A program made the position numbers and the translations under genes. Shown here in pieces: positions 32,056-43,619 of a DNA stretch of 64,000 nucleotides. This DNA is from Closterium sp. Naga37s-1 (taxonomy: Eukaryota > Streptophyta > Zygnematophyceae > Desmidiales > Closteriaceae): assembly GCA_947471745.1 (NCBI GenBank), contig CANJKZ010000068.1, positions 3,921,501 through 3,985,500 on the forward strand, written 5' to 3'. The notes beneath the pieces were generated by a model. The model worked only from the letters and a program-made list of their open reading frames with translations, ran no database searches and was not told the DNA's origin. The first letter of the stretch is position 1, and each line of letters begins with the position of its first letter.

Positions 32056-35000
32056 TCAAGAGGTGAGCAAGTGAGGCAAGGTAGGCACAAGGCCCAGCTG
32101 AGTACAGAAGCGCTGATGGTCACAAGGCGCAAGTGCCTTGGTGAAGATATCAGCAGTGTTGGCCTCAGAGGCCACGTACGCAAGACGCAGCTGACCACGC
32201 TGCTGCAGCTCACGAGCAAGAAAGTAGCGGAGAGCAATGTGCTTCGTTCTGTGCTCCAGTCGCTGCTCCCGACACAAGGCCAGCATGGCCTTGTTGTCTA
32301 CGTACAGCACTGGAGGAGAACGAGGCGGCTCTCCGAGGTCAGTCAGCAGGTAGGTGAGCCAGCGAAGCTCCTGTGCAGCCATGGCTCCTGCGTAGATCTC
32401 AGCCTCACAACTGGAGCCGAGAACAGAAGACGAGCGAGTAGCCCGCCACGAAACAGAGCCGGAACCAAGGCTGAAGGTGTAACCCTGTGACGACCGCTGC
32501 GTAGCCTGGTCGTCAGCCCAAGAAGCGTCTGCGTGCCCAGTAAGGACCACTGGACTCTGCCCTCCAAGCACAAGCCCCATGCCCGACGTACTGCACAAGT
32601 AGCGCAACACCCTCTTCGCTGCAGCCATGTGCTCCGGTCTGTGTCTCCCAGGAGCAACATAGCGTGCAAGAATGCTAAGAGGGTATGCAAGGTCAGGTCG
32701 TGTGCAGGTCATCAGGTACATGAGGCAGCCAACAAGCTCTGGGTACGGGCCACTCGACTCTACGGACTCATCCGAAGGCAGAGCTGAGAGCGAGTGGCGA
32801 GTAGGCAGAGGAGTGGCCTGAGGCGAGGAGTACGTGAAGCCGAAGCGCTGAAGGACCTGCTGCACCATGTGTGACTGAGTCAGGGTAATGGTGCGGCGTG
32901 CTCTGTCCCGAGTGATCTGCAAGCCAAGGTAGCTGCGCAGTTCACCCAGGTCAGTGCACGTGTGTCTCTTCTGCAGCTCGGACTTCACGTGGGCTAGTCC
33001 AGCAGTGTCAGCTGTGGCAAAGACCAAGTCGTCGACGTACACGAGGATGTAGAACGGCGGCAAAGAAGTGTCGGTGCGCAGAAACAGCGACGGGTCGGCA
33101 GTAGAGGGAGCAAACCCAAGAGCCGCAAGTGTAGTCCTCAGTGTGTCGTGCCACTCACGCGGTGCCTGGCGGAGACCGTAGACTGGCCGCCGTAGGCTCC
33201 ACTGGGTGCCAGGAGGAAAAGACCCAGTGAAGCCAGGTGGGCGACGCAGCCAGATCTCCTCGTGCAGGCTGCCCTGCAAGAAAGCAGTGCTGAAGTCAAG
33301 AGAGTGTAGCTCGTAGTCACGGTGAGCAGCTACGTGCAGCAGTACCCGAAGAGTGGTCATCTTCGGGGTGGGAGAGAAGGTCTGAAAGTAGTCAACTCCC
33401 TGCCGCTGACTGAAGCCACGAGCCACGTAACGCGCCTTGAAGACAGGCGGAGAACCCGGCGGTCGCTTCACCCTGAAAATCCACATGCCACTGACGATGT
33501 TCGCCCCAGGAGGGGGAACAGCGTCAACGTAGGTGCCTGTGGACTTCCAGGAAGCCATCTCTGCGTCCATAGCTGCCTGCCACTGAGAGGAGTAGGGACC
33601 CTCTATCGCCTCCGCGTAAGAGCGCGGAGTCGGGATGTCAAGTGCATCCGGGTCTCCCTCAGGGGTAAGCAGTACGGACACGAGATGAGGTGAAGCAGCG
33701 GCCAAGCACTGGAACTCCTCCTGCCTGTCCTCAAGGACGTCCGTGCCAAGGGCACACTCACCCCCGACGGACGGAGGACAGACAGACTCAGACTCAGCAA
33801 CAAGACTGGCGACGTAGTCTAGGCGACAGCGAGCAGCAAAGTCGACGAGCTCAGCAACTAGAGCAGACGCAGCAGTGGACTCAAAGGAAGGGTCAGTGAC
33901 AACCGTAGCAAGGAGACGCGTGACAGTAGGACTGGCAGCGCGAAGAGAGTCCGACTCCGGGTCGGCAAGAGTAGGAAGAGAAGACTCAGGAGGAGAAGGC
34001 AAAGGGGCACGCAGAGGAGCAGTGGACGGACGCAGAGACATCCGGTGCGTGCCAGGGACAGGAGGAGGACGCTGACGCGAACCGCGACCACTAGTGCGAG
34101 CAGCACGGACAGGCGACGCAGGGCGAGACGCAGGCTCACGACGCTCAGCAAGACCTCCAGTAGGACCAGTGTAGGGAGACGGAGCAGGCAGTGGGGAGGC
34201 CGGCTGTAACTGTAACTGCGACGGGACAGGCTGTGGACACTCTAAGGGAGGAGGAGGACCAGTAGAAGGCGGGAGACCAAGAACCTGCTGAAGGAGCGGA
34301 ACGAAGTACGGCCGAGGCCGCGCGGCGACTCCAGACACAGGAGGGACAGCACCAGCACCCGCAGGGGCAGCACCAGCACCAGTAGCAGCTCCAGCTCCAG
34401 AACCCCCAGCAGCACCAGTAGTACCCCCAGCAGGACTGCCTCCAGGACCGACAGCAGTAGCTTCCGCGCCAACACCCGCAGCAACTCCAGCTCCAGAAGT
34501 ACCCGCAGGTCCAGCAGCTCCAGAACTCCCAGTATGAGCACCTCCGGGACCCGTGGCACCAGCTCCCTCAGAAGCAACAGAACCTCCAGTACCCGCAGCA
34601 CCTCCAGCTCCAGCAGCTCCAGCAGCTCGCCTCCAGCGCCGGGCAAACCACTCACGCAGCTCCTGGGGAGAGAGTGGCTCTCGGCGAGAGGGAGCACCCG
34701 GTGAACCGCCAGGCACAGCACCACCAGGCGTAGTACCCCCAGGCTCAGCACCTCCAGGCGGAGTACCCCCAGGCTCAGCACCCCCAGACGCAGCACCCCC
34801 AGGCTCAGCACCCCCAGGCGTAGTACCCCCAGGCTCAGCACCCCCAGTCGTAGTACCCCCAGACTCAGCACCCCCAGGCTCAGCACCCCCAGGCTCAGCA
34901 CCCCCAGGCGTAGCACCCACACGCTCAGCACCCCTAGAGTCAGCACCCCCAGGCTCAGTACCCTCAGCAGCACCAGAGTCACCAGCGACCTCGACAGGCT

Positions 35001-36973
35001 CAACAGCGTCTACCTGGGACACACCTGAAGGGGCAGGACCCTGAGGGGGGAGGGGGTCTACCGGGGGGGGACCTGGTACAAGGAAGAGCGGTGGCGGGGG
35101 GAGGGACGGAGTGCGGTAGGGGAAGAGGCGGTAGTAGGGGACCGACTCGTCGAACGTGACGTCCTGGGAGGACAGAACACGGCGAGAGGTGGGGTGGTAG
35201 AACTGCCACCCTGGGGCGTCAGGGGGGAAACCCAGGAAGACGCAAGGAGCAGCACGAGGGGACAGCTTGTCCGCAGACAAGTCGCGGACAAACGCCCGAG
35301 ATCCCCAGACACGGAACGCAGACGCATCGCCAACCTTCCCCGTCCATAGCAAAGCTGGGGAGGTCTCCGGCATGGAGACCCTGGGCTGAAGGTTGATCTG
35401 ATGCGCCGCGTACCGAACCGCAAACGGCCACAGAAAATGGGGGGCAGCCGCATGCATCATGGACGTACGGGCGACGTCCATGACCATGCCAATGCGGCGC
35501 TCAGCAATCCCATTTTGCTGTGGAGAGTCCGGAAGCGTGAAGGTCTGGCGGATGCCTCGTGCACGACAGTAGGCTCGCAGAAGGCCAGAGGAGAACTCTC
35601 CGCCTCTGTCAGAGTGCAGACGCAGAACAGGAAAGTCCGAGCCAAAGCTCCGCCTGAGCTGGAGACGAGCTGCGCGGATCCAGTCGATCAACACCTCAGT
35701 GACATCACCCTTGCTGCGCAAGGGGAAGACTGTAGTGTAACGCGAGTAGTCGTCAACCACCAGCAGGAAGTAGCGCTCGTGACCCTGTCCACGGACGCGG
35801 GCCGGGCCCCACACGTCCATGTGAAGCGTCTGCAGCGGGGCCTCTGTCGGAGGAAACTGGGAGGAGTGAGGGGTAGCCCGCTGCCGTCCCTCGACACAGG
35901 GGACGCAGGTAGGGCCTGGCCCCGGAGGAAGGGGAGGGAGGGACCGGGGAAGACCAGAGACAAGGACACGGGAGGCCATGCTCCGGAGACGAAGCAGGGA
36001 GGGGTGGCCAAGGCGGTGGTGCCAGAGGAGAGTCTCGTGAGACAGGAGGCGACACGAGCAGGGGGCAGACTCAGGACCAGACCTGGACGCTGCAGCAAAC
36101 ACCTGACCCGACGCAGCTACCTGACCAGACGCAGGGACTGGAGGAGACGCAGTGGTCAGTGTGTACAGGCTCGACCCTGGCCGACGTGTAAACGTGGCCA
36201 GGTGGCGGCCTGTCCGAGCGTCCGTGCAGTGGGTCACCCGCTGACTCGCAGGAGTGAACTGGTGAACCCCCGCATCCTGTAGGTCAGCACCACTCACCAA
36301 GTTCGTAGAGAACGAGGGGAGGTAGAGACCAGACAGGGTGCCAGAGGGGGCCGCCGGACACGGGAGGACAGTGGAGAAGTGAGCAAGGACAGGACCCCCA
36401 GAGGGGTCTGCCAGGGAGACCGCAACTGGCCGGCCAAGCGGCGTGAGTGTGGTGCGGTCTCGAAAGAAGGAGCGAGAAGCCCCCGAGTCAAGTGTGAAGG
36501 TGTGGGAGGCCGAAGCCGACGCAGAACCTGAGAGAGCAGACTCACCAGCACCTGAGGGAGTAGACGCACCTAGAGCAGCAGCCTCGCTAGCACCTAGAGC
36601 AGCAGCCTCACCAGTACCTAGAGCAGCAGTCTCAATGCCCGGGTCGGGCGGAAAACACCGGTAACAGTCACCCTCATCACTAATAGTCACAGTATACACG
36701 GCAGCAAGAATAGCATCAAAGTCAAGGTCAAAGACAGCTACACCCGCCCTAGACAGCTCACCCCAGCGGGGGATCTCAGTGGCCTCAGGGAACTGGTGAC
36801 GCCAAGCGTCCGTGAGGCGGCCAAAGCAGCGCTGGGTGGAGTGCGCACCCCCGCACTGCTCACCCGCGCGGTCGCCGGTGCGCAGGTGGTAGGTGCACGG
36901 ACCAGCACCCCCACCCCTCTGGCGTGCAGTGTACCACTCACGGAGCTGCTGAGGGGAGGGGACGTCACGAGTG

Positions 36974-37020
<47 letters not shown>

Positions 37021-38046
37021 CTGACCACCACCGGAGCTGACCCTCTGCGCAGCGCCACCCCGACCAGCTCCACCTCCTCCGCCGCCTCCTCCTCCACCGC
37101 CGCCACCTCCGCTCCCTCCGCCACCGCCGCTGCCTCCTGCGCCTCCACTGCCGCCACCTACACCTCCACCCCCGCCACCACTCCCACCGCCACCACCACC
37201 TCCTCCACCACCTCCACCGCCGCCTCCACCGCCCCCGCTAGCTCCTCCAGCGCCCCTGCCCCCCTTGCCCCTGCCAGGGCGGCGTCTCCCGCTAGGGGTA
37301 GACGCTGCCCCAACCGACTCCAAACCAGCGAGGTCGGCCGCAGCAGCAGAGGCAACAGAGGGCAAAAGAGGGGAGGGGGAACACCCCTCAAAGATGGGGG
37401 TGCGAGGGTCACCACGAGAGGCTCCTACAGCGACTATGCTCTTTTCTGCTGCTAGGAGGGCCTTCTCGAGGAGGTCAACGGTGAGAGTGGTGGGACAAAC
37501 CGAGAGGAAGTGGTCCCTGACTACGCGAAGGGAGTCAGGGAGACGGGTGACGATGTAGTAGAGGGTGATGTACATGGGGGGGGGGTTCTTGGCGCAGAAC
37601 TCAGCAGGAAGTGCAGCGCGGTAGCGAGTGTCACTAGTGCGGAGGTGCGTGATGAGGTCAGCGACTGTGGGAAAGGCAGCAAGGTCAGGGAAGAGGTACG
37701 GTAGCATGAGGCGGCTCAGTGCAGCAGTGGCAGGGGAGGAGTAGCGTGCAACTACAGCGTCGTACAAGGTCTGAGCACTCTTGTACTGGCTAAAGTGCGC
37801 ACGCTCAGAGGTAGGCAGGTGGCGACGCACAGCAAGACGTGCAGCAGCATCGCGCGTGGCCCACTGGGAGCGAACAGTTGCGTCAGCATCAGTGGCGGGA
37901 GCAGGAGAGGCACCAGAAGTGAGGTCAAAGAGGGAGAGGCCGTCTGCCCTATCGCACTGTAAGAAAAGCTGCAGGTCATCTATCCAGACGTCAAAGTCAA
38001 TGGCCCGACCCTCAGCGTCAAAAGCGAGGACACTAGGGGTAGCCAT
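32056..38046 (-). CDS. Copia-5 gag-pol polyprotein, intact
   Basis: 1996 codons from an ATG at 38046 shared with the Copia-4 gag start. Gag begins MATPSVLAFDAEG, with HFSQYKSAQTLYDAVVARYS and PYLFPDLAAFPTVADL. A Gly-rich tract (about residues 270-330) and a poly-Gln run follow. In place of a normal zinc knuckle there is CTYHLRTGDRAGEQCGGAHS. The protease is LDSGAS near residue 518. The integrase zinc region LLWHHRLGHPS lies near 670, and the DDE core spans HMDVWG (about 740), LHSDRGGEFSS (about 808) and QQNGIAERRIG (about 848). A linker of GAEPGG-type repeats follows. Reverse transcriptase starts near 1490 (MDAEMASWKS) with YVDDL at 1669. RNase H has TGHADASWADD and YVDNKAMLALC. All catalytic motifs are present. 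It would be processed by its own protease in cytoplasmic particles. Confidence 0.96.
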
Positions 38047-38099
38047 GACAGTAGTAGACTAGCAGCGCAAACAGTGGGGTGAGGGCAGTGCTGTGAGAG

Positions 38100-39190
38100 A
38101 GGCGCTGCTCTTACCGGACAGGGCGGCTCGGGCGGCTCGGCTGCAGGGCGGCTCGGCGACTCGGCTGCTGGGCGGCTCGGCTGTTGGGCGGCTCGGCGGC
38201 TCGGCTGCTGGGCGGCTCAGCTACTCGGCTGCTGGGCGGCTCGGCGGCTCTGCTGCTGGGCGGCTCGGCTGCTGGGCGGCTCGGCGGCTCGGCTGCTGGG
38301 CGGCTCGGTGGCTCAGCTGCCGGGCGGCTAGGCTTGCTGGGCGCCTCGGCGGGGCCGCTGAGAGGGCGGCGTCCGGGGCCGCTGGGAGGAGGCGGCGGGG
38401 CCGCTGAGAGGAGGCGGCGGGGCCGCTGAGAGGAGGCGGCGGGGCCAGAAAGGTAGGTGGCGGGGCCGCGTCAGGGGCCGCGACAGGGGCCGCGTCAGGG
38501 GCCGCGTCAGGGGCCGCGGCAGGGGCCGCGTCAGGGGCCGCGGCAGGGCCGCGTCAGGGCGGCGCGTCAGAGGCCGCGTCAGGGTGCCGCCAGGGGCCGC
38601 GGCAGGACCGCGTCAGGGCCGCGTAAGGAGCCGCGGCAGGGGCCGCGTCAGGGGCCGCGTCAGGGCCGCGTCAGGGCCGCGGCAGAGCCGCTTCAGGGCC
38701 GCGTCAGGGGCCGCTTCAGGGCCGCGGCAGGGGCCGCAGCAGGCCGCGTCAGGACCGCGTCAGGGGCCGCGGCAGGGCCGCGTCAGGGCCGCGGCAGGGG
38801 CCGCGTCAGGGCGCCGCGTCAGGGGCCGCGTCAGGGCGCCGCCAGGGGCCGCGGCAGGGCCGCGTCAGAGCCGCGTCAGGGCCGCGTCAGGGGCCGCTTC
38901 AGGGCCGCGGCAGGGGCCGCGGCAGGCCGCGTCAGGGCCGCGTCAGGGGGCGCGGCAGGGCCGCGTCAGGGCCGCGGCAGGGGCTGCGTCAGGGCGCCGC
39001 CAGGGGCCGCGTCAGGCCGCGTCAGGGCCGCGTCAGGCGCCGCCAGGGGCCGCGTCAGGGCGCCACCAGGGGGCGCGTCAGGGGCCGCGATAGGGCGCCG
39101 GCAGGGGCCTCGTCAAGGCGCCGCCAGGGGCCGCATAGGGGGCGCGTGGGAGGCGGCTTAGGGGCCGCGTAGAGGCAGCGTAGGGGCCGC
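38100..39190. repeat. GC-rich tandem-repeat leader of Copia-5
   Basis: Two adjoining arrays lie between the gag ATG and the 5' LTR. 38110-38345 repeats GGCGGCTCGGCTGCTG-like units, and 38455-39190 repeats a 12-bp-like unit GGGGCCGCGTCA with many variants. Long frames on the plus strand encode only Arg/Gly/Pro/Gln repeats and are by-products. An untranslated leader of about 1 kb with such base composition would be heavily structured RNA. Confidence 0.85.
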
Positions 39191-39304
39191 TAAAAACAAA
39201 AAAAAATTAGGGCAGGGCGCAATGTGCGCGGGCAGCTAAAAAAAAAAATCTTATGGTGGGCCCTTAGGAAGGAACGGTCCCATGTAGGAACCCGCTCTAT
39301 ACCA

Positions 39305-39435
39305 TGTGAATCAAGAAAAACAGGAATGAGAATGACTAAGTGAAAGTTGGGTACAAGAAGCAAACCCTAGAAAACTGTACCCCATATGTGCTACCCCACT
39401 CTAGCCTACAGTAGCTATGTCATATAAATCTGACA
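39305..39435 (-). repeat. 5' LTR of Copia-5
   Basis: 131 bp, identical to the 3' LTR, flanked on the right by GGGGG at 39436-39440 and on the left by the primer site. Confidence 0.95.
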
Positions 39436-40284
39436 GGGGGCAGGGGCAGAGAGAGAATGGACGAAACGGAGGCAGCAGAGGGGAGAAACCAGAGGCACTT
39501 TTGAGTCGACTCAAAAGTCACCTTGTTTTGAGTCAACTCAAAAGTCACCTCGTTTTGAGTCGACTAAAAAAAGCAGGGAAGGGACGAAACGGAGGCAGCA
39601 GGGGGCAGAAACCAGAGGCACGGATGGGCGGCAAGGGCCGTGCCGTGGGAAGCAGTGGGGGTGAGGAGCAAGGTGGAACAGGGGGCAAGGGGGGCAGAAC
39701 GGGAAGGAGGTGTGGACGGGCGGGAGGAGGGTAGGGGTGGGGGAAGCATGCAGCAGGAGGTGTGGACAGGCGGGAGAAACGGGGATTTTGATTGTAGTAA
39801 GAGGGCAGCAGGAGGTGGAGAGGAGAGGGCAGCGAGAGGAAACCAAAGGGCAGGGAGGGGAGAAACGGAAGGCATTGCTGGGAAATAATGGAGGCAGGGA
39901 GGGAAGAAACTGAGAACACTGCGGGGAGAAACGAGGGGCACAGAGGGGAGAGGTTGCGCGTTGTGGGGTCGAAATCAGGGGCAGGGAGGGGAGAAAGGGG
40001 AGGCAGGGAGGGGAGAAGCTAAGCGTACAAAAACTGTTGCTGCACTCGCTGCCACTCCCCCATCTCCCTGACTCCATCGGCCAACTCACTCCCCTGAAAA
40101 CTCTAGGGCTTTACCACCTGCCTCCCGCCTCCCAGACTCCCTCTTCCGGCTTTCTGGCCTAAAATCACTGGTGCTGCACTCCTCAGCATGAACTCCATGT
40201 GTGGTCTAACACAATAAGTTTCAGAGCAACCAATTTCAGGCACACATTGTACTGGGCAAGGTGACCACACTTAGGCATGTACAA
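39436..40284. other. No gene seen; purine-rich minisatellite and short palindromes
   Basis: At 39495-39570 three units of about 27 bp carry TTTTGAGTCGACTCAAAA or close variants, a self-complementary palindrome. 39440-40020 is rich in GGGGAGAAAC and GAGGCAG repeats without a fixed period. The frames there are low-complexity. Confidence 0.55.
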
Positions 40285-41886
40285 TCAGCTAGTAACAGCA
40301 CATGCAACAGAGAAGCTATTCAACTGCAAGTCAGCAGCTCGTTCAAATGCCATTGCATCCAGGGTCCCATTCTCCACTATCTCATTCACCACCCCTCTCT
40401 TTAGCTTATTCCTTGACTGGTGAAAAACGCACGGGTAAGCTTGAGTCACCTTAGAATACACCTTGGTCTCCGTTCCCGATCCCTGCACTTCGTACTGCTC
40501 GAATCGCCGCCCTCCCAGCAGCTCCATCAGAGCGTTATAGTGGTCCAGCTTGATAAACGGCGCCGGCGCTGCCTGCCTGGCCGCCTCTAGCTTCTCCGGA
40601 GTGACATCCTCTGGGATCAGATCTTGTAACGGACCGGGTAGGGCACAGAGGTATTCAGAGTGCCAGGAGCAGGTGCGAGGGGGGAGGAGGCGATTTGTAA
40701 ATTTCCTGTTTGCATGGGGGGTTGCTTCAATTGTAGTTGCCAGCTGTTTTTGTTGGGAAAGAAGTGAGTGTATCGAAGTGAAATTCGTTTCAGGGTACGG
40801 CGTCCGTGGGAGGGAGTTGAAGAGGTATGGTTGGGCCAAGTAACCAGTGACGAACTGTCGCTGGTCCTCCATACAGTCACTCGTGTACGTCGCGTCGATC
40901 ATTTCCGATAACGCCCACGCGTACCCAATATAGGACCCTGCGTTAAGATGCCGGTTTGGAAAAGGAGATCCCAACTTGTGCGGGTAAAACGGGATGGCTT
41001 GTGCTGTCGGATAAGCAAAGAATTCTGCTCCAAAAACGACAGGAGCATTTAGCGAAAGGAACGCTTTGACGAGCTGATCTGGTCCGCAAAGCTCACGATT
41101 TGGCAGGAACAAGACATCGTCCGCGTCTGTTACAATCACAACCCGATCACGCGGGAGAGTCCTCAAATACTCCCGATAGTATCTCACTCGTGCGCCAAGT
41201 CCTTTCCACATCTCGTTCGGACCGAGCACCGCAAACGGAACTCCCACCAAATCGCAAAACTTCGCTAAGCGCTGAACGCCTTTTCCACACCGGGTGGAGA
41301 AAGTTATCCATTCTATCTTGCAGCCAGAGTGAGTGAATGAAGAGGTGGGCTTTATATCGCGCGCGTCAACATTGGAATCATATAGGACTCGGCAACCGTC
41401 TCTTTCCGACTTGTCTGCTCATAAATATACACCTATAGTTTCCACTTTGCTGCTGCCACCGCTGCTGCTGCTGCTGCTGCGGTGATGGTAATGAAACCTG
41501 TTTCCCTTGTCGCGGCCTGATTTCCCGCGTATGGCTGCTGCGTTCACCAAATCGGAGCACGCAATACCGCGGAAAAACGGCATGCTGTGCATTCCCTTAT
41601 ATGCGAGGCCAACGCCCACACACGAGTCAAAGGAATCGCGAAAGGCTGCGACACCGGGACTCGCGCCGGACGAAAATTTGTACACCCACACTAACAGCAT
41701 CCCGAACGCCATAGTCGCCAGAAATGACACCTGGAAGGCCCTCCTCGCGACGAACCAGAGTGACGACAGCCAGGAGACGTCGAGAAGCAAGTCATGGTCT
41801 ATCACAAACAATTTACTAAGACTTGGAAAGGAGATTCGGCCTGGTGCGCTTCGTCGTCCAGTTCGGCTACACACTGCACTCGCCAT
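40285..41886 (-). pseudogene. PLOD-like glycosyltransferase copy C, complete domain but one in-frame TGA
   Basis: From the ATG at 41886 one reading frame covers 533 codons, broken only by a TGA at 41419-41421 (codon 156), inside the poorly conserved serine-rich linker. A signal anchor lies around residues 51-68 (SFLATMAFGMLLVWVY), so the protein would be a type II membrane protein of the Golgi or ER. Then come DSCVGVGLAYKGMH, FFRGIACSDLVNAA, DGCRVLYD, and the glycosyltransferase domain: IEWITFSTRCGKGVQRLAK (about 190), VVIVTDADDVLFLP with the metal-binding DxD (about 254), HLNAGSYIGYA (about 312), MEDQRQF (about 336), LDHYNALMEL (about 446) and VFHQS (about 485). The layout follows the GT domain of PLOD lysyl hydroxylase/procollagen glucosyltransferases; the acceptor is unknown. 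The TGA may be a fixed stop, a readthrough site or a sequencing error; no plausible intron removes it. It is head-to-head with copy D. Confidence 0.85.
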
Positions 41887-42431
41887 TTCTTTCACACAAT
41901 CTCCATTCACAGGCTGAAGTTCTCTTGTAGAGTTATGCTAGAAGGATTCTTACAGGTATCCTATAGCGTGTGCAGGCAATGCGGCTAATCTGTTGTCGGG
42001 CTAGAAAGACTTTCAGTAAAGCTGCTGGGCTCATCCGTCCGCCGGAAGACTTCACTGAATCGCCAGAGTCCGGCGGAAAAATCGGCAGGCCGTCTGCGAT
42101 TTTCAGCGAAGCCTCTAGACCTGAAGTTTTGGCGATTAGTGCGAGGAACCGCCGCAACAAACCGAGCTAGTAACCACGTTCGCTGAAACCCGATTTCCTC
42201 GTGTCCACGTTTGCCAGATTCCGGCGGTTTAGGGTTGTTGCGAAACTTCCACGCTCTTACTCCTAGCATTTCTACCGCGGAGTACTAGATGATCATGGAG
42301 AGAATAATATAACTCGCGGACGGTTGAGTCTCTCAAGTCAACTTGACGCTCATGGATTACAGACCTTGGGTGACCACGGATTGATCTAGTCTGGAGCTAG
42401 GTCTGGGTGTGAGCCCCAGCCGCATCGTATT

Positions 42432-42923
42432 GGGTAAGTAGCTTTCGCAGGGGTACTACTAGCGACCCTGCGCTTTCAAGGGGACTACAGTGCTAGTTGC
42501 GGGCACTTTCCGCCCCTCCGCCACTCCAACAGGAACATTATGGCAACAACACAGAACTCGGTCCCAAATTCACCCACGTGTCACAAATTTGGAAAGTTAG
42601 AAAACGCATGGCAAAAAAAAGTTAAACCCGCAGGGAACCTGGACTCATTTTCGGCCCTAAACACGGGAACCCATATTTTGTTTTAGGGTTGATGCCTCCC
42701 CGAGACGCATCCCTTCCCAGATTTTTTTTGTCAGGTAAAGGGATATTTTTTCCAGTGGCTTGCGAAATTTATGACACGTGGGTGAATGTGGGACCGAGTT
42801 CTGTTTTGTTGCCATAATGTTCCTGTCGGAGTGGCGGAGGGGCGGAAAGTGCCCGCAACTAGCACTGTAGTCCCCTTGAAAGCGCAGGGTCGCTAGTAGT
42901 ACCCCTGCGAAAGCTACTTACCC
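42432..42923. mobile_element. Mutator-type MITE with long terminal inverted repeats
   Basis: A 492-bp element with terminal inverted repeats of about 160 bp, starting GGGTAAGTAGCTTTCGCAGG at both ends and differing at only a few positions. It is flanked by a perfect 9-bp target duplication CATCGTATT (42423-42431 and 42924-42932). The 9-bp duplication and the long inverted repeats are typical of Mutator-like elements. The centre (about 42592-42760) has no coding capacity, so a transposase must come from elsewhere. Confidence 0.93.
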
Positions 42924-43619
42924 CATCGTATTCACTGCAGAGGCCAGCCAGAGACAGCACCGCCGCGAATAGGGTGGCGGTGGAATGGTTGAGTTTTGGA
43001 GGGCTGAGGACGCGGCACATGTTTTCATTTCGCCAGGATCGGGTGGTTCGGGGCCTCACATCGATCGTGGCACATCGATCGGCACACCGATGTGCCCACA
43101 CTGCAAATTTGCAGTGGGGTAGACACATCGAGCTATAGGTGCCAGGATCGAAATTGCAGGGTCGGGCAGGTTGGAGCTGCGTCGGAATACACCAACACAA
43201 TGCAACGCGCAGCCAATCAGGGCAGAGCGTAGCTAGTCGCCCAGCAATTTCATTCGCAACGACTCGAGAATTTTTGGCCTGCGACCGTGGACGACGCCGA
43301 TCGATCGCGGCTGTCACATGTGGCGCGATGTGCTCTCCCGCCAACCCAAATGCACGGTTGATGTGTGCACCACAGCACATCGATCGTGCGAGCTGCAGGT
43401 GCCACCATTTTGGGTACCAGTTTACTGTACATTTTCGACGTCATGCGATATACAGATACCAGGCATTGACGACGTCGCCAATTCACTGTACAAGCGGCAC
43501 ATCGATCCCCTCCCGCGATCGATCCTGGCAAATGCCAAACAGGTGCCGCGTCCTGAGGTTGCCAAGCGCGAAAGCAGGGAGTTTTTTGGCGGGAGGATGG
43601 TGAGAGAAAATCCTCCATT

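Larger units (their letters stand above)
31710..39435 (-). mobile_element. Copia-5: complete young LTR retrotransposon
   Basis: 7726 bp. The LTRs at 31710-31840 and 39305-39435 are both 131 bp and identical by eye. The target duplication is GGGGG at 31705-31709 and 39436-39440. The primer site is TGGTATAGAGCGGG (minus) just inside the right LTR, ending at 39304. The purine tract with its hairpin lies at 31841-31865 by the left LTR. One uninterrupted gag-pol frame occupies 38046-32056, and the GC-rich repeat leader 38100-39190. This is the best candidate for an active element in the window and could supply proteins to its broken relatives. Confidence 0.97.

Noticed and set aside
38093..39161. 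Arg/Gly-rich frames on the plus strand
   Set aside because: By-products of GC-rich repeats in the Copia-5 leader, antisense to the element.
41400..41440. Small intron that would remove the TGA in glycosyltransferase copy C
   Set aside because: The only nearby GT...AG pair would give an intron of about 20 bases, too short; the frame is already in phase across the TGA.
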